Assembly: GCA_019448385.1 (NCBI GenBank)
Contig: JAGTXO010000013.1
Location: 806,001 to 870,000, forward strand
Source: Diacronema lutheri
Lineage: Eukaryota > Haptophyta > Pavlovophyceae > Pavlovales > Pavlovaceae
Direction of reading: 5' to 3'
Length of the DNA: 64,000 bases
The position numbers were made by a program, and so were the translations under genes. The first letter of the stretch is position 1, and every line of letters begins with the position of its first letter. This document shows positions 50,625-61,012 of the stretch, one piece after another. The notes under the pieces were generated by a model. That model did not search any database. It saw only the letters and a program-made list of their open reading frames with translations, and was not told the origin of the DNA.

Positions 50625-52934
50625 CTAGAAGCGCGTCAGGTCGCGGCCGAAGACCGCCGCCTTGAGCCAGTCGAACGTGACAAGGACGCGATTGCGCAGC
50701 GCCACCTGCTTCACCAGGTACACACTCCTCCAAAGGAGGAAGCCGACCGAGCCAGCCTCCTTGAGGAGCGTCACGTCGCCGAGCTGCACCTGCGCGAGCG
50801 CCTCGCCGCCGCCGATGAAGGCGAGGATGCCCAGGTTGAGGAAGGCAAACGGCGGTGCGCGCCCCACGCCGCGCGCAACGAGCCACCACCGCGCGCCGCC
50901 CGCTCCCGGCGCGCCGTCACCGCCCGCGCGCGCGTCCGCGAGCACGGGCGGCGTGCTCGCAAGGGTGTAGCCGCGGTTGATCATCCGCGCCGCGAACGCG
51001 CCCTGCTGCGCGGCAACCTGCGCGGTCTGCGGCAGCGGCGTGGGCTCGGCCGCGCCGCGCGCTCCGCCGCCGCCTTCCCGCTCGCCGTACGAGCGCGCGA
51101 GCGCGCTGCGCGCGGTCTGCGAATCGTCGGATGCAAACGTCTCGCACGCGGCGTCGCCGATTGCAAGGATCGAGCCGAGCAGCGGCGCCGCACCGCCGGG
51201 CGGCTCGGCGCGCGCATCCGCCGTGCCGCCGCCCATCCGCACGCGCAGCCATGAGTCAACATTCAGCCGACCGTCGCGGGAAGCGGCGGCTTCTGGCAGC
51301 TCCGCGAGCAGCGCGCGCACGAACGGCTGGGGCGTCGTTCCCGCGCACCACACGACGGCGCCGTACGGCAGCTCGCTGCGCTCGACGCCCTCCGCACCGT
51401 CAGCGCCACGCACGCGCGTGCGCACCGTCAGCGTCGTCTCGCCAACGCGCTCGACGCGAGAGTTCAAAACGAGTTGCACGCCACGCGCGCGCAGGCCGCT
51501 CGCCGCTGCCGCGCGCAGCGACGGTTCGAAGGGCGGGAGGAGCTCAGCGCCGCCGTGCACGAGCACCACTCGCGCGCGGCTGGCGAGCGCCGGGTACAGC
51601 CGGCGCGCGTCGGACGAGAGCAGGTCCGTCATCTGTGCACACACACACACACACACAAAACACACACATATACACACACACAACGCGTGCGCGCGCACGC
51701 CGGGCGCGCCCGCACCGCGCGCGGCGCGCGCGCGGCTCACAAACGCGGACGCGCACTGCAGTGCGCGCGCGCGCGCGCGCGCGCGCGAGACGCCGTGCCC
51801 GGCGCGTCCGCGCGCACCTCGCCGCTCAGCTCAACCCCGGTCGGGCCGCCCCCAACGACCACGAAGGTGAGCAGACGGCGCACCTCGCCGTCGGCTGTGC
51901 CCGTGCGCGCGGCGCGCGCAAAGGCCTCGGAGATGGCGCGGCGTAGCTCGCGCGCGTCCTCCACCTCCTTCAGCCGGTGGCAGCGCAGCGCCGCGCCCGG
52001 CACTGCGCTGAGCGAGACGCGCGCACCGCACGCGACGACGAGCGTGTCGTACGGCAACGAGATGATTTGGCGTTGGGCGCGCAGCTCGTCGCCGCGCGCG
52101 CCGTCCGCGACGTGCGCCTTCGCATCGAGCTCCAGCTCGTCGCGCGCGCGCGCCGGTGGGATGTCGAGGAGCGGCGAGAGGCTGACGGAAACGCGCTGGC
52201 CGCGGGGGTCGATGTCCGTCGCGACGCCCTCGACGAATTCGACGAGCGGATTCGACGCGCGCATCTGCGCGGCGTGGGGGATGGCGCCGCAGCGCACGCG
52301 CGAGCGCTTTTGAACTTGGCACTTCACCGCCGCGCGTTGGGCCAAGCGCAGCGCGCGCGCGCGGCGCGCACGCACCGACTCGACGATCGATCGATACTCG
52401 ACGGTCCCGACTGCTGTCGCGGCGAGCATTGGCGTGAAGAGGAAGTGGTCGCGCGGCGAGACGATGGTGACGCGAAAGGCACTCGCGTCGATCACCTTGA
52501 TCAGCGCGTGCGCCCCCCAACCGGCGCCAATCACAACGATGCGCCGCCGCCTGTCGCCATCGTCGTCGCGCAGGCCAACGGCCACGCTCGCCTCGGCGGG
52601 CACGGCGGCCATGCGGCGAAGGTGCAGGACCTGGCGCGCGCCGCGCGCGTAAGATGAGCAATCGCACGCGCGGTGCGCCGCGCGCGTCACCCAGCGCGCG
52701 CCCTGCGCGCACCGCATCCTCAAACGTGTCGAGGCCCTTGGCGGCGACGACGCCCGCCGTCGACGCAAGCGCGCGCGCGCTGTCGAGTAGATCGGCCTCG
52801 GCACGGACGGCGGCGCGCGACAAGGCAGCGCGGCCGGCAAGGCGACGCGATGAGGCGAGCGCGCCGGACGCACGATGGGCGTGGCACGCGTGCGCCGCGA
52901 TCATGAGCAACGTCAGCGTCCGGACGGCGAACAT
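50625..52934 (-). CDS. NDH2: Type II NAD(P)H dehydrogenase
   Basis: Complement of join 50625-51632, 51818-52630 and 52713-52934, about 680 aa. NDH-2 enzymes are FAD proteins that pass electrons from NAD(P)H to quinone without pumping protons. Seen: an N-terminal leader (MFAVRTLTLLMIAAHACHAH) followed by an A/S/R-rich stretch, the FAD motif RIVVIGAGWGAHALIKVID (~105-122), PRDHFLFTPMLAATAVGTVE, YDTLVVACGA, the NAD motif FVVVGGGPTGVELSGE, ILAIGDAA, and the family C-terminus PPFAFLNLGILAFIGGGEAL then LLWRSVYLVKQVALRNRVLV and FGRDLTRF. Introns are phase 0. No EF-hand is present, so it is not the external calcium-regulated type. The leader suits plastid or mitochondrion; NDC1-like targeting cannot be decided here. 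Ala/Gly inserts add length. Confidence 0.85.
51638..51682. repeat. (CA) dinucleotide repeat in an intron
   Basis: An imperfect (CA)n / (TG)n tract lies next to the 3' splice site of intron 51633-51817 of the NDH-2 gene, with a separate (GC)n tract at the far end of the same intron. Confidence 0.85.
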
Positions 52935-53057
52935 TGCAGCTGTTGCGCTTCGCGCCTCGCAGGGTCGAGGAAGTCAGAGAGCTCGCAGTAGTGTCACCAG
53001 TCAGTCACGCGCAGTTGGTCACGCGGCATCTCCTGTCTGCGCGCCGGACGCCGGGCC

Positions 53058-55471
53058 TCATCCCGCCGCGAGCGCGCCGGGCTGGCCCGGCGAGCGCGCG
53101 AGCGCGTGCTCAATCTGACTCTCCGCCTCCGCCAGACTGGCTTCCGCCTCGGCCCGCGCCTCCGGCTCGGCCGCGCCCGTGTCCGGCGCTCGCGCCCACG
53201 TCGAGTCTGGCGGCGGCGCGTGCGGCGGCAGCGCGAGCGTCAAAGTCGCGCCGGCAGTGCCATTCGCGCCACCATTGCCGCCGCTCGCCGGCGTGACTGT
53301 GAGTGAGGTGGGAGGGTAGGTGCGGCGCATCAGATTTAAAAGGATCGAAACAGACGCCGCCGCCCCACCGCCGCCCTTTGCCGAGGCCGCGCACATCGAT
53401 GAGCCCTTGCTCACAGGCGGCGGGCGCGTGCCTCTCGCCACCCCGTCGGGCAGCTGCGCGCTGCGCGGCGGCTCGTGCGCCTTCATCTCCTCGGGGACAA
53501 AGCTGCGGGTGCGGGTCGTAATGTGCGGCCGAGGCGCGACGAGGGGAGGTACGGGAGCGGGCAAGGGGGGGGGGGAGGGGGGGGGGGGGGGTAGGTGGGG
53601 ATGGGGGCAGCGAGGGGCAGGTGAGTTTTGTTTTCAAAGGCAGAGGTGCCAAAACATCGTGTGATTGGGGCAAGCGGCCGCGCGGGCGAGCGGTGACCGG
53701 CGCGTCGAGTGTCGGACGGCACCAACCGCCCAACCGCCCAACCGCCCAACCGCCGCGCTGCCCCCGCCGCGCGGCACTCCATGCTCCGCGCGCGCACTCT
53801 CGCAACGCCGGGTGGTGCCACAGGAGCGCTGCGAGCGTCACAAGCTCCTCCTGCGAGAGGCTGGCCAGGTGCTTTCGGTCGAGCGACTGCGCCAGCGGGG
53901 ACAAGCGCGCGGCACGGGGTGGATGGGAAAGGCGCGCGGCAAAGGGACGAGTGAGGGTCAAAGGGATTGGTGAGGGTCAAAGGGATTGGTGAGGGTGCGC
54001 GCGATGGCGCGCGCGCGCCGCGCGCCGCGCGCCGCGCGCCGCGCCGCGCGCCGCGCCGCGCGCCGCGCCGCGCCGCGCCTTCCGAGCGCGCGCGCGCGCG
54101 TGCGCGCACCTCAATGAGCATGGAGACGAGGTCGTCCTTCTCGAGCTTGCGCTCGCGCTGCCGCCCGCGCGACGAGACGGAGAGCGAGCCGTCATCGTAT
54201 GCGCTCTCGCCGTCATCCATCGCGCTGCCGCCATCGCCCGTCTGCGAGGTGCGTCTCGCGCGCCTGCGCGCCATCCGGACGGCCCTCTCCTTGACGCGCG
54301 CCTCCTGCGCGTCGGCGGTGGCCGTGAGGTACTTCTCGAGCAAGATCGCGACGACCACGTTGGTCATGACGATGCCCGCGATGAAGGTGAAGGATATGAA
54401 GAAGGGAGCGGCGACAGTGAGGCCATCGTCATAGAGCAATGGGCGGGCGAGATTCGATGCCCAACCGTCCATCGTCATGACCTGCCACATGGTGAACATG
54501 GCCTTGAGGAAGTTGCCAAACTCATCGTCCGCGTACTCGCTGAAGAATTCGACGCCGATGATCGCCCAAATCCCCATCAGAAGGCCGAGGAGGACAAAGG
54601 CGTTGCCGACGCCCGGCAGGGACGCACCGACGCCTTCGATAATGATGCGCAGGCTTTCGACGCGCTTGAAGAGGCGGAAGACGCGGAAGGCGCGGAAGAG
54701 GCGCAAAACCGTCACGCCCGGCAGGTTCGGGTTGCCCATCGAAACGAACGTCACCGTCACGATCACAACGTCAAATACATTCCACGCGCTGCGGCGCGGC
54801 GTGCGCGCGGGCGGCGGGCGCGCGCAGGCGCACGGCGCGCGCATGAGCGGACGCACGAGCAGCGCTGCGTGCCGCGCTTCGGGTCAAAGCCGGCTGCGGC
54901 CGAGCGCGGCAGGCAGCGCCGCACGCGCACGCGCACAGCGCAGCCACGCTCGACGCCAGCGGGGCCGGCACCGGCGTGGACCGACGCTCCACGCCGCGCG
55001 CCCAGCCGCGCGCTCCGGCGCTCAGCTGCGTGCGACGCTGCGCGCGCGCGCGCACGATTTCCAGAAGTAGGTGAACCAGTTTGCGTACAGGTTGATCACA
55101 AGCTCGAGCCCGAACACGACGGCGAAGAAAATCTCAAAGGCGCTGATCACAACGGCGGCGCGCGTGCCCGCCTCAGGATTGATCTGCTTCTCCACCGCCG
55201 AGATGACAAAGTTTGCAAAGATGAAAAGCGCGACGGCGATCGTGCTCGCCTGCTGCTCGTAGTGCTCGCGCACCACCGCCTGGAATGGCAGCGTGTCCTG
55301 CACAGGCGCGACGGTGGCGTCGTCGTCGACAGCCGTCGAGGTGCGTTCGCGCTCGCGCCGGGCGGCCGCCGCGTTGGCGCCGTCGGCGCCGCCAGCGCCT
55401 CCGGCCGCTGCGCCGTGCGCGCTCGCCGAGGCGCGCGCCTGCGAGATGGCCGCGGCGCTCGCCGCGGACAT
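53058..55471 (-). CDS. Single-domain voltage-gated cation channel (EukCat/CatSper-like)
   Basis: Complement of join 53058-53502, 53798-53886, 54110-54788 and 55056-55471, 542 aa; all phases agree (2, 0, 2). One six-helix domain is present: S1 (~76-95), S2 (~105-129), S3 (~142-156), S4 (~166-182) with basic residues every third position (R168, R171, R174, R177, K180), S5 (~200-219), a pore loop with T244-x-D246-G-W248, and S6 (~265-290, FIAGIVMTNVVVAILLEKYL). The TxDxW filter matches the pattern of CatSper and other single-domain channels and suggests Na+/Ca2+ permeation. A charged coiled-coil-like segment after S6 fits tetramer assembly. Single-domain channels of this kind (EukCats) are known from several algal groups; the exact clade needs a tree. 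Confidence 0.82.
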
Positions 55472-55547
55472 GGAGGCTCGCGCCTACCCGATCCCCCACC
55501 CACCGCTTGTTCCCTGCGCACCTGCGGACTCCCTCCCACTTTACTAG

Positions 55548-55567
55548 TTTACTTACTTACTTAAAAC
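55548..55567. promoter_or_regulatory. TTACTTACTTACTTA motif between divergent genes
   Basis: TTTACTTACTTACTTAAAAC sits 77-96 bp upstream of the channel start codon (minus) and 31-50 bp upstream of the coiled-coil start codon (plus). It shares a 12-bp core with the motif at 50554-50570. In such GC-rich DNA this stands out and may act as a promoter element for one or both genes. Confidence 0.4.
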
Positions 55568-55597
55568 TTCCCCAGTCGTTTCGGCGATCGTTTCGCG

Positions 55598-56278
55598 ATG
55601 GCGCAGCCCGCGGACGTCGCGCTCGCCATCTACCGCCAGCACGACATGTCGCAGTCCGTCGGCCGCCTACGCGCGATGCAACAGGTCGCCGCGATGTACG
55701 ACGTGCATTCGCGCGAGCTCGGCGCGCGTGCCAAGCTCCTCGAGACAACGGCGACGCGCGCCGTGCGCGCAGCCGATGAGGCGGGGCGCCAGAGCGTCGC
55801 GCTGAGCGACAAGGCATTCGAGCAGGCGGAGAGAGCCGCCGCGCTCGAGGCGGCGCTCGCCGCCGAGCACGCCGTCTCCGCGCGCCTGCGCGAGCAGCTC
55901 GCGCGCGCGGAGGCGCAGCTCGCCATCGAGCGCGACGAGGGCGCAGCACGCGACGCGCGATACGACGCTGAGGTGGCGCGCCTTGCTGGACTTCTCGAGG
56001 AGCGTCGACCGCTCGAGTCGCGCGCGGCGCGGCTCGACGACCTCGTCGGCGAGTTGAGTGATCAGCTCGTCGACGCCGAGCGCCGGTTGCGCGCCGAGCG
56101 CGCCGACAAGACGCTGCTCGCGCGCGCGGTGCTGCGCGGGCGAGACGCGGAGGAGCTCGGCGCGGCTGAGGGCTTCGACGTGCAGACGATCGTGCACGTG
56201 ACGCCGCGCGGCGGCGTTCTCGCCACGCACTTGCGCCCGGCGAGCGGCTCCACCACGCGCGAGCGCGAAGAGTGGTGA
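55598..56278 (+). CDS. Coiled-coil protein, unknown function
   Basis: Single exon, 226 aa. Residues ~18-180 form a near-continuous heptad pattern (LETTATRAVRAADEAG, AALEAALAAEHAVSARL, VGELSDQLVDAERRLRAER), followed by FDVQTIVHVTPRGGVLATHL and a short polar tail. No nucleotide-binding or membrane segment is visible. It resembles flagellar, basal-body or tethering coiled coils only in general composition. It is divergent to the channel gene, 126 bp apart, which may mean a shared promoter. Confidence 0.65.
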   Translation: MAQPADVALAIYRQHDMSQSVGRLRAMQQVAAMYDVHSRELGARAKLLETTATRAVRAADEAGRQSVALSDKAFEQAERAAALEAALAAEHAVSARLREQLARAEAQLAIERDEGAARDARYDAEVARLAGLLEERRPLESRAARLDDLVGELSDQLVDAERRLRAERADKTLLARAVLRGRDAEELGAAEGFDVQTIVHVTPRGGVLATHLRPASGSTTREREEW

Positions 56279-56332
56279 GCAGGCAGAGTCTTGTTGGCAG
56301 TTTCATGGTCGAATGACATCCCAGCGCCACGC

Positions 56333-57691
56333 TCAAGCAGTGGCCTCAACGCTTGGCGGGCCCGTGAAAGAGGGCGTTACGCACACACTCGGCAGCGCGC
56401 CCGCAGGCGCAGGCGGAGTGGCTGATCGTCCGACCGACTCTGCCGACGCTGCCACCGCCGGCGCGCCGAGGAGCGGCTCACGCAGCGAGGCCAGGCGGGA
56501 CGGCACGACCGACGGCGGCGCGGGCCCCGCCGCTCCACGCAGTTGGGCGCGCAGCCAGGCGAGCGGCGCGGCCGGTGCGTCGCGCGGGGCCACCGCCGGC
56601 GGCGACGTCGGCGATGGCGCGTCAGCACCGGACGTGGCGAGCGGGCTCGCGCGCAATGCGCCGACGCCCCGCGTCGGCATCGCGTGCGCGCCGCTCGCTT
56701 CAACGAGCAGGATGGCCGCGCACGAGATGATGACAATCGCGACCGCGCCCGCCTCGCGCGCGCTCAGCACCGCATCGCCGAAAGCGGCGTCAAAGGTCAG
56801 AGCGACGGGCGCTGCCATCGCAGACGCCGCGCTCACGCTGACGGGCGAGCAGCGCGCAATCGCAAGGTTGACGCACAAGTTTAAGCCAAGCGCAAACAGC
56901 GCGTTCAGTGCGAGCCGCGCGCATGCCGCCGGTGCCAAAGACTGGAGGACCTCGATGCCGGACGCGTGCAGCGCGAGCACCCCAGGCCACATCGTGAGCG
57001 CGTTCGCAAGGCCGAGGCTGGCGGTCGCGAGGTTCGAGTCGGCGACGCGCGGACCAAGCGCGGCAAGCGGCGATGCCTTGAAACCCACCTCGAAGAGCGC
57101 GTACGCGAGCGCGCTGCCCAGCGCCAGTGCGATGCCGAGCGCGCCGCCTTCGCGCTGCGCTGGTGGCGCGCGGATGCGCGCGCCCGTGGGCGCAGTGGCG
57201 AGAAGGAGCACGCCGCCCATTGCGCACGCCGTCGCGAGCCCGCTCGCCGCGAGCCGCTGCCGCGCGCGGCGCGCGCCCCGCGCGTGGGTTGAGCCGAGCG
57301 CCATCGTGAGGAGCCACGCCCAGCACAGCTGCGAGTTGAAGGCGGCCGAGGCGACGCCGACGCTCAGCTCGCCGCGGAGCGCGCGGTAGAAGCACCAATC
57401 GCTCACGACGAGAAGCGCATTCAGCGCGCAGCTCGCGCGCGCCAGCTCTCCGAGCGCGCGCGCCGAGCGCAGAGACGTGCGCGGCGCCAAGCACGGGAGG
57501 AGGACGAGTGATGCGCAGTGGTTGCAGAAGGTGAGCGCAAAGGGCGGGAAGGCGGCGAGCTCGACTTGCTGTGCAAGCTCGGACTGGAGGACCTGGAGCA
57601 CAACAAACGCGGGTAACACCCACAGGATGCCGCCTGGCGCGTTGCGGTGTGAGCGTCGGCAGTCATACCAAGCTCGGCGGCGGTCGCTCAT
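56333..57691 (-). CDS. DMT/EamA-type transporter (SLC35-like)
   Basis: Single exon, 452 aa. About ten hydrophobic segments occupy residues ~20-330, starting GGILWVLPAFVVLQVLQSEL and including FNSQLCWAWLLTMALG, GLATACAMGGVLLLATA, GIALALGSALAYALFEVGF, LALNALFALGLNLCVNLAIA, SASAMAAPVALTFDAAF and AVAIVIISCAAILLVEA. A hydrophilic Ala/Pro-rich tail of ~120 residues follows. The two-half repeat with a Pro/Ala break after TM5 is typical of drug/metabolite transporters, and the order recalls SLC35F members. Substrate cannot be told; nucleotide-sugar, thiamine or phosphate-ester exchange are all possible. Confidence 0.7.
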   Translation of the reverse strand: MSDRRRAWYDCRRSHRNAPGGILWVLPAFVVLQVLQSELAQQVELAAFPPFALTFCNHCASLVLLPCLAPRTSLRSARALGELARASCALNALLVVSDWCFYRALRGELSVGVASAAFNSQLCWAWLLTMALGSTHARGARRARQRLAASGLATACAMGGVLLLATAPTGARIRAPPAQREGGALGIALALGSALAYALFEVGFKASPLAALGPRVADSNLATASLGLANALTMWPGVLALHASGIEVLQSLAPAACARLALNALFALGLNLCVNLAIARCSPVSVSAASAMAAPVALTFDAAFGDAVLSAREAGAVAIVIISCAAILLVEASGAHAMPTRGVGALRASPLATSGADAPSPTSPPAVAPRDAPAAPLAWLRAQLRGAAGPAPPSVVPSRLASLREPLLGAPAVAASAESVGRSATPPAPAGALPSVCVTPSFTGPPSVEATA

Positions 57692-57808
57692 GAGACCGCC
57701 ATTCGTGAGAAGTCGAAGAGCATTTTTTTGCGTCCACTTGCAACCTGTGCGACAACAAGCGGTGGTCCGTGGAGGCCCGACGCGCGGCGCCGATGGGCGC
57801 GGTCAACA

Positions 57809-57850
57809 CGATCGAGGTGTTTGCACGCGCGATCGAGGTGTTTGCACGCG
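57809..57850. repeat. Tandem 21-bp repeat in the divergent DMT / GARP promoter region
   Basis: CGATCGAGGTGTTTGCACGCG occurs twice head to tail (57809-57829, 57830-57850) in the 410-bp region between the transporter start (57691, minus) and the GARP factor start (58102, plus). The rest of 57692-58101 shows no gene. The repeat may bind a regulator. Confidence 0.7.
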
Positions 57851-58101
57851 CTCACACGGCCGTGCGGTGCGCAGCGCGGCGGAGTGACACGCTGGGCGGC
57901 CGATGGCGGCGCGCCAGAGGACGCGGGCGCGTTCACTGACGCGCCGCGCCCAAACCCAGAAGACTTCCGTACGAAACAAGGCTCAGAAAGCTGCTCGCAA
58001 TCAGCGTGGCGGCGTCGCATGGCGTGAAGCCCCGCCGGACTGGGAACCACAGGAGAAGTCCTCCGGCGCCCGCACCACGAGCCCTCGGGAGCGGCGCCGG
58101 G

Positions 58102-60714
58102 ATGAGCATGACCGAGGAGCCTCAGCAGCCCTCCGACGCGGGAGGCGGCTCGTTCAAGCGCCCGCGCACCGCGTGGGACGTAGATGTCTCGCTCGAGAAG
58201 CTCATGTCGTGGGACGTGCTCGAGCAGTTCATGAAGGAGTTTCCCGATGAGAACTCGCTGCTCGGCGGCGGTGGCGATGGTGGCGAGAGTGGCGGCGCTG
58301 CGAACGCCGCCCTGACGGCCGGCCGCGCCGCGTCCGCCGCCGCCACCGCCTCGGGCAAGGCGGCGGGCGGCGCGGCCGCGCCTGGCGCGCTCGGCGGCTT
58401 CCCAAACATCCCGCTCGACAGCCCGTTCATGTGCCCCCCGTGGCCGCCGGGCGCGATGCCCGACTTTTTCGGCGGCTCGATGCCGCCCTTCCAGATGCCG
58501 CCGCAGATCTTCTCCGCCATGTCGGGCACGCCCTTCTTCGCGCAGCCGCCCCCCTTCTTCCAGCCGCCGCCGGGCGCGCCGCGCGGAGGCGGTTTCTCGC
58601 TCGGCGCGGCGGGCGGTGAGGCGGAGGCGGGTGAGGCGGGCGGCGGCCTGGGTGCGGCGGGCGTGCGCAAGGGCAAGGCGCCCAAGCGCGCGCGCTCGGG
58701 CGGCGCGAAGGGCGCGGCCGCGGCCGACGCGGACGCCGCGAGCGGCGCGGCGGGCGGCGGAAGCGGCGGCGGTGGCTGTGGCATGCGACGGGTCAACTCG
58801 ATAGAGAGCGGGCTGGGCGAGGACGCGGACGACGAGTGGGCGGGAGGCGAGGCGAGCGAGAAGAAGGCCGCGCACAAGCAACGCTTCGTCTGGACTGCCG
58901 AGCTACACAGGCGGTGCGTCTTGCGCCAGCCGACGGCATGCACGACGCGCCTCCCCCCCCGGCGCTGCCCGGCGTCCCAGCGCACAGCGCGGCGTGCTGA
59001 TTGCGGCCGGCCGCGGCGTGCCATGCTGTGCGGGCAAAGCTCCTTTTCTGCGGGCAAAGCCTCACCGCGCCGCTTGCCACCGCGCACCGCCGCGCGCGCC
59101 AACCCCCCCCCCCCCCCCCCCCCGCCCCCGCCGCCAACGGCGCGCGCGCGCCCCGCGCACCGCGCAGTTTCGAGGTGGCTGTCAACTCGCTGGGCATCGA
59201 GCACGCCAAGCCGCAGGCTATCTCGCAGCTGATGGACGTTGAGGGCTGCAACGCGCCCACTCGACAAAACATCAAATCGCACCTCCAAAAATACAGGCTG
59301 CTCCTGCAGAAACGCTCAAAGTCTGCAGCGGCAGGCGCCGCCGCGGCAGGCGCCGCCGGCGCTGGCGCCGCCGCGGCGGGTGCGGCGAGCGCCGGCACCG
59401 CCACCGCCGCCGCGGCTGCCGGCGCGACGCTGCCGCCGCCACATGCCGAGGCCGGCACGGCCGCAAACGCTTCGGCCGAGCACTCGACGGCTGCAGGCAC
59501 GTCGGCGCGTGCATGCGGTGGCGAGGGAGAGGCGGGAGCGAGTGTTGCTGGGCAGAGCGGTGGTGCGGTGTCCGGCAGCGGCTCGGACAGATGCGGCGAC
59601 GGCGCCGCGTCGACGAGCGGCGACGACAGCCGCGTCGCCGAAAGCCACGCGCAGCTCGAGGGGCGGCTCAAGAAGCAAGAGCTCAATTTAAAAGTGCGCG
59701 CCGTGCGCTCCGTGGGCGCGCGCGAATGGCCGCGCGGCGTGGGCGGGCGCGCGCGGCCGCTCGGCAGTGCAGGCGCCAGCCGGCGATTGCGTCACTTCAG
59801 CCTGGCGCTCTGTCGAACGTGCGACGTGGCTGGTTGCGCCCTGCACGTCCGCGCGCGCGCCCCGACTCGCACCGCTCGGCTTTGCCCGCCCGCCCCTCCG
59901 CCGCCGGCCGCGCGCGCCTGCGCGCGGCCGCCCCTCTGTCCGTGCGAGCGCAGGTGCAGCTCCAGCTGCAGGCCAAGTTGCACAGGCATTTGCTCATGCA
60001 GCGGCAGTTGCAGCACCAGCTTGAAGTCATCTGCCACGGGCGCGATACCGACGAGGAGCCTTCGACGCACCTCGACACGGTGCGCGCGCGCGCGCGCGGC
60101 ACGCAACGCGCGCGGCCAACCACCCCTTGCCACCCCCCCCCCCCGGCCGGCTGCGCGGTCGTGGCCGCACTGCGCTGCGCGGCGAGCGTTTAAAATCCCG
60201 CGCTCACGCGCCGCGCGCGTGGTTCGCGCAGGACATCGTCGACACGCCGCGCGGGCAGGCGACGCTTGCGCTGCGCAACGACTTGAGGCAGCAGCTCTCC
60301 AAGGCAGTGTCGATGCAGCAGGAGATGCTCACGCACCTTGACTCTCTCGTGCACACGGACGGATCGCCCGCGGCCGTCGCGGGGGGCGGCGGCCTCGTCG
60401 GCGGCGGCGGCGCGTCGGTGGGCGGCGCGAGCGCTGGTGGCAGGCGGGCGGGCGGAGTTGCTGCAGACAGCTTCGCCACGCTCGCGCACGCGGGCGTCGG
60501 GCTCGGTGACGCGGACGACCTCCTCTTCGCAGAACACGTCGGCGGCGAGCTCGGGCAGGAGGCGGGCAGCGAAGCTCGTGGCGGCGGCGGCGGTGACGGC
60601 GGTGGCGTCAGCGTGGACGCGGACGCGGACGCGGATGCGTTGGAGAACTTCAGTATCGGCGACATGCTCAACGAGAATGCCACGGGCTGCGCAGACGGCG
60701 ACGGCGAGAGCTAG
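58102..60714 (+). CDS. GARP/MYB-CC transcription factor (PHR1/PSR1-like)
   Basis: Join 58102-58913, 59168-59693, 59954-60079 and 60232-60714, 648 aa; phases 2, 0, 0. The GARP DNA-binding domain spans junction 1: KQRFVWTAELHRR-FEVAVN, SLGIEHAKPQAISQLMDVEG and QNIKSHLQKYRLLLQKR (the SHLQKYR signature). Exon 3 (VQLQLQAKLHRHLLMQRQLQ then HQLEVI) matches the MYB-CC LHEQLE-type coiled coil used for dimerisation and SPX binding. Exon 1 carries SWDVLEQFMKEFPDEN and Met/Pro/Phe-rich stretches; the C-terminus is acidic (DALENFSIGDMLNEN), suitable for activation. MYB-CC GARP factors control phosphate-starvation responses in plants and green algae (PHR1, PSR1). The role here is by homology. The Ala/Gly-rich linkers are unusually long. 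Confidence 0.82.
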
Positions 60715-61012
60715 GGGCGCCGCGCACGCGATGCGGGCATCGCGAGCCACGGCGTCGCCACCCACCATGTTCCCTTTTCTACGCCGACCGCGCGGCCCAG
60801 CGCCGCTGCGGCACATTCCCAGCGCCGAGCGCGCGTCGTGCGCCACGCACGCTGCGCCCAAATCTAGCGCGCACGCCCGGCACAGTGCACAACCTCAGGA
60901 CCGACGACCGTTTCTGCGACCGTTTCACTTGACATTAGAGTTGAGGCCCGGTTGCTGCGCGCGCTCGACCTCGTGCGATGGGCGCGCAGCCACGCACGGC
61001 GCCGTGGCACGC

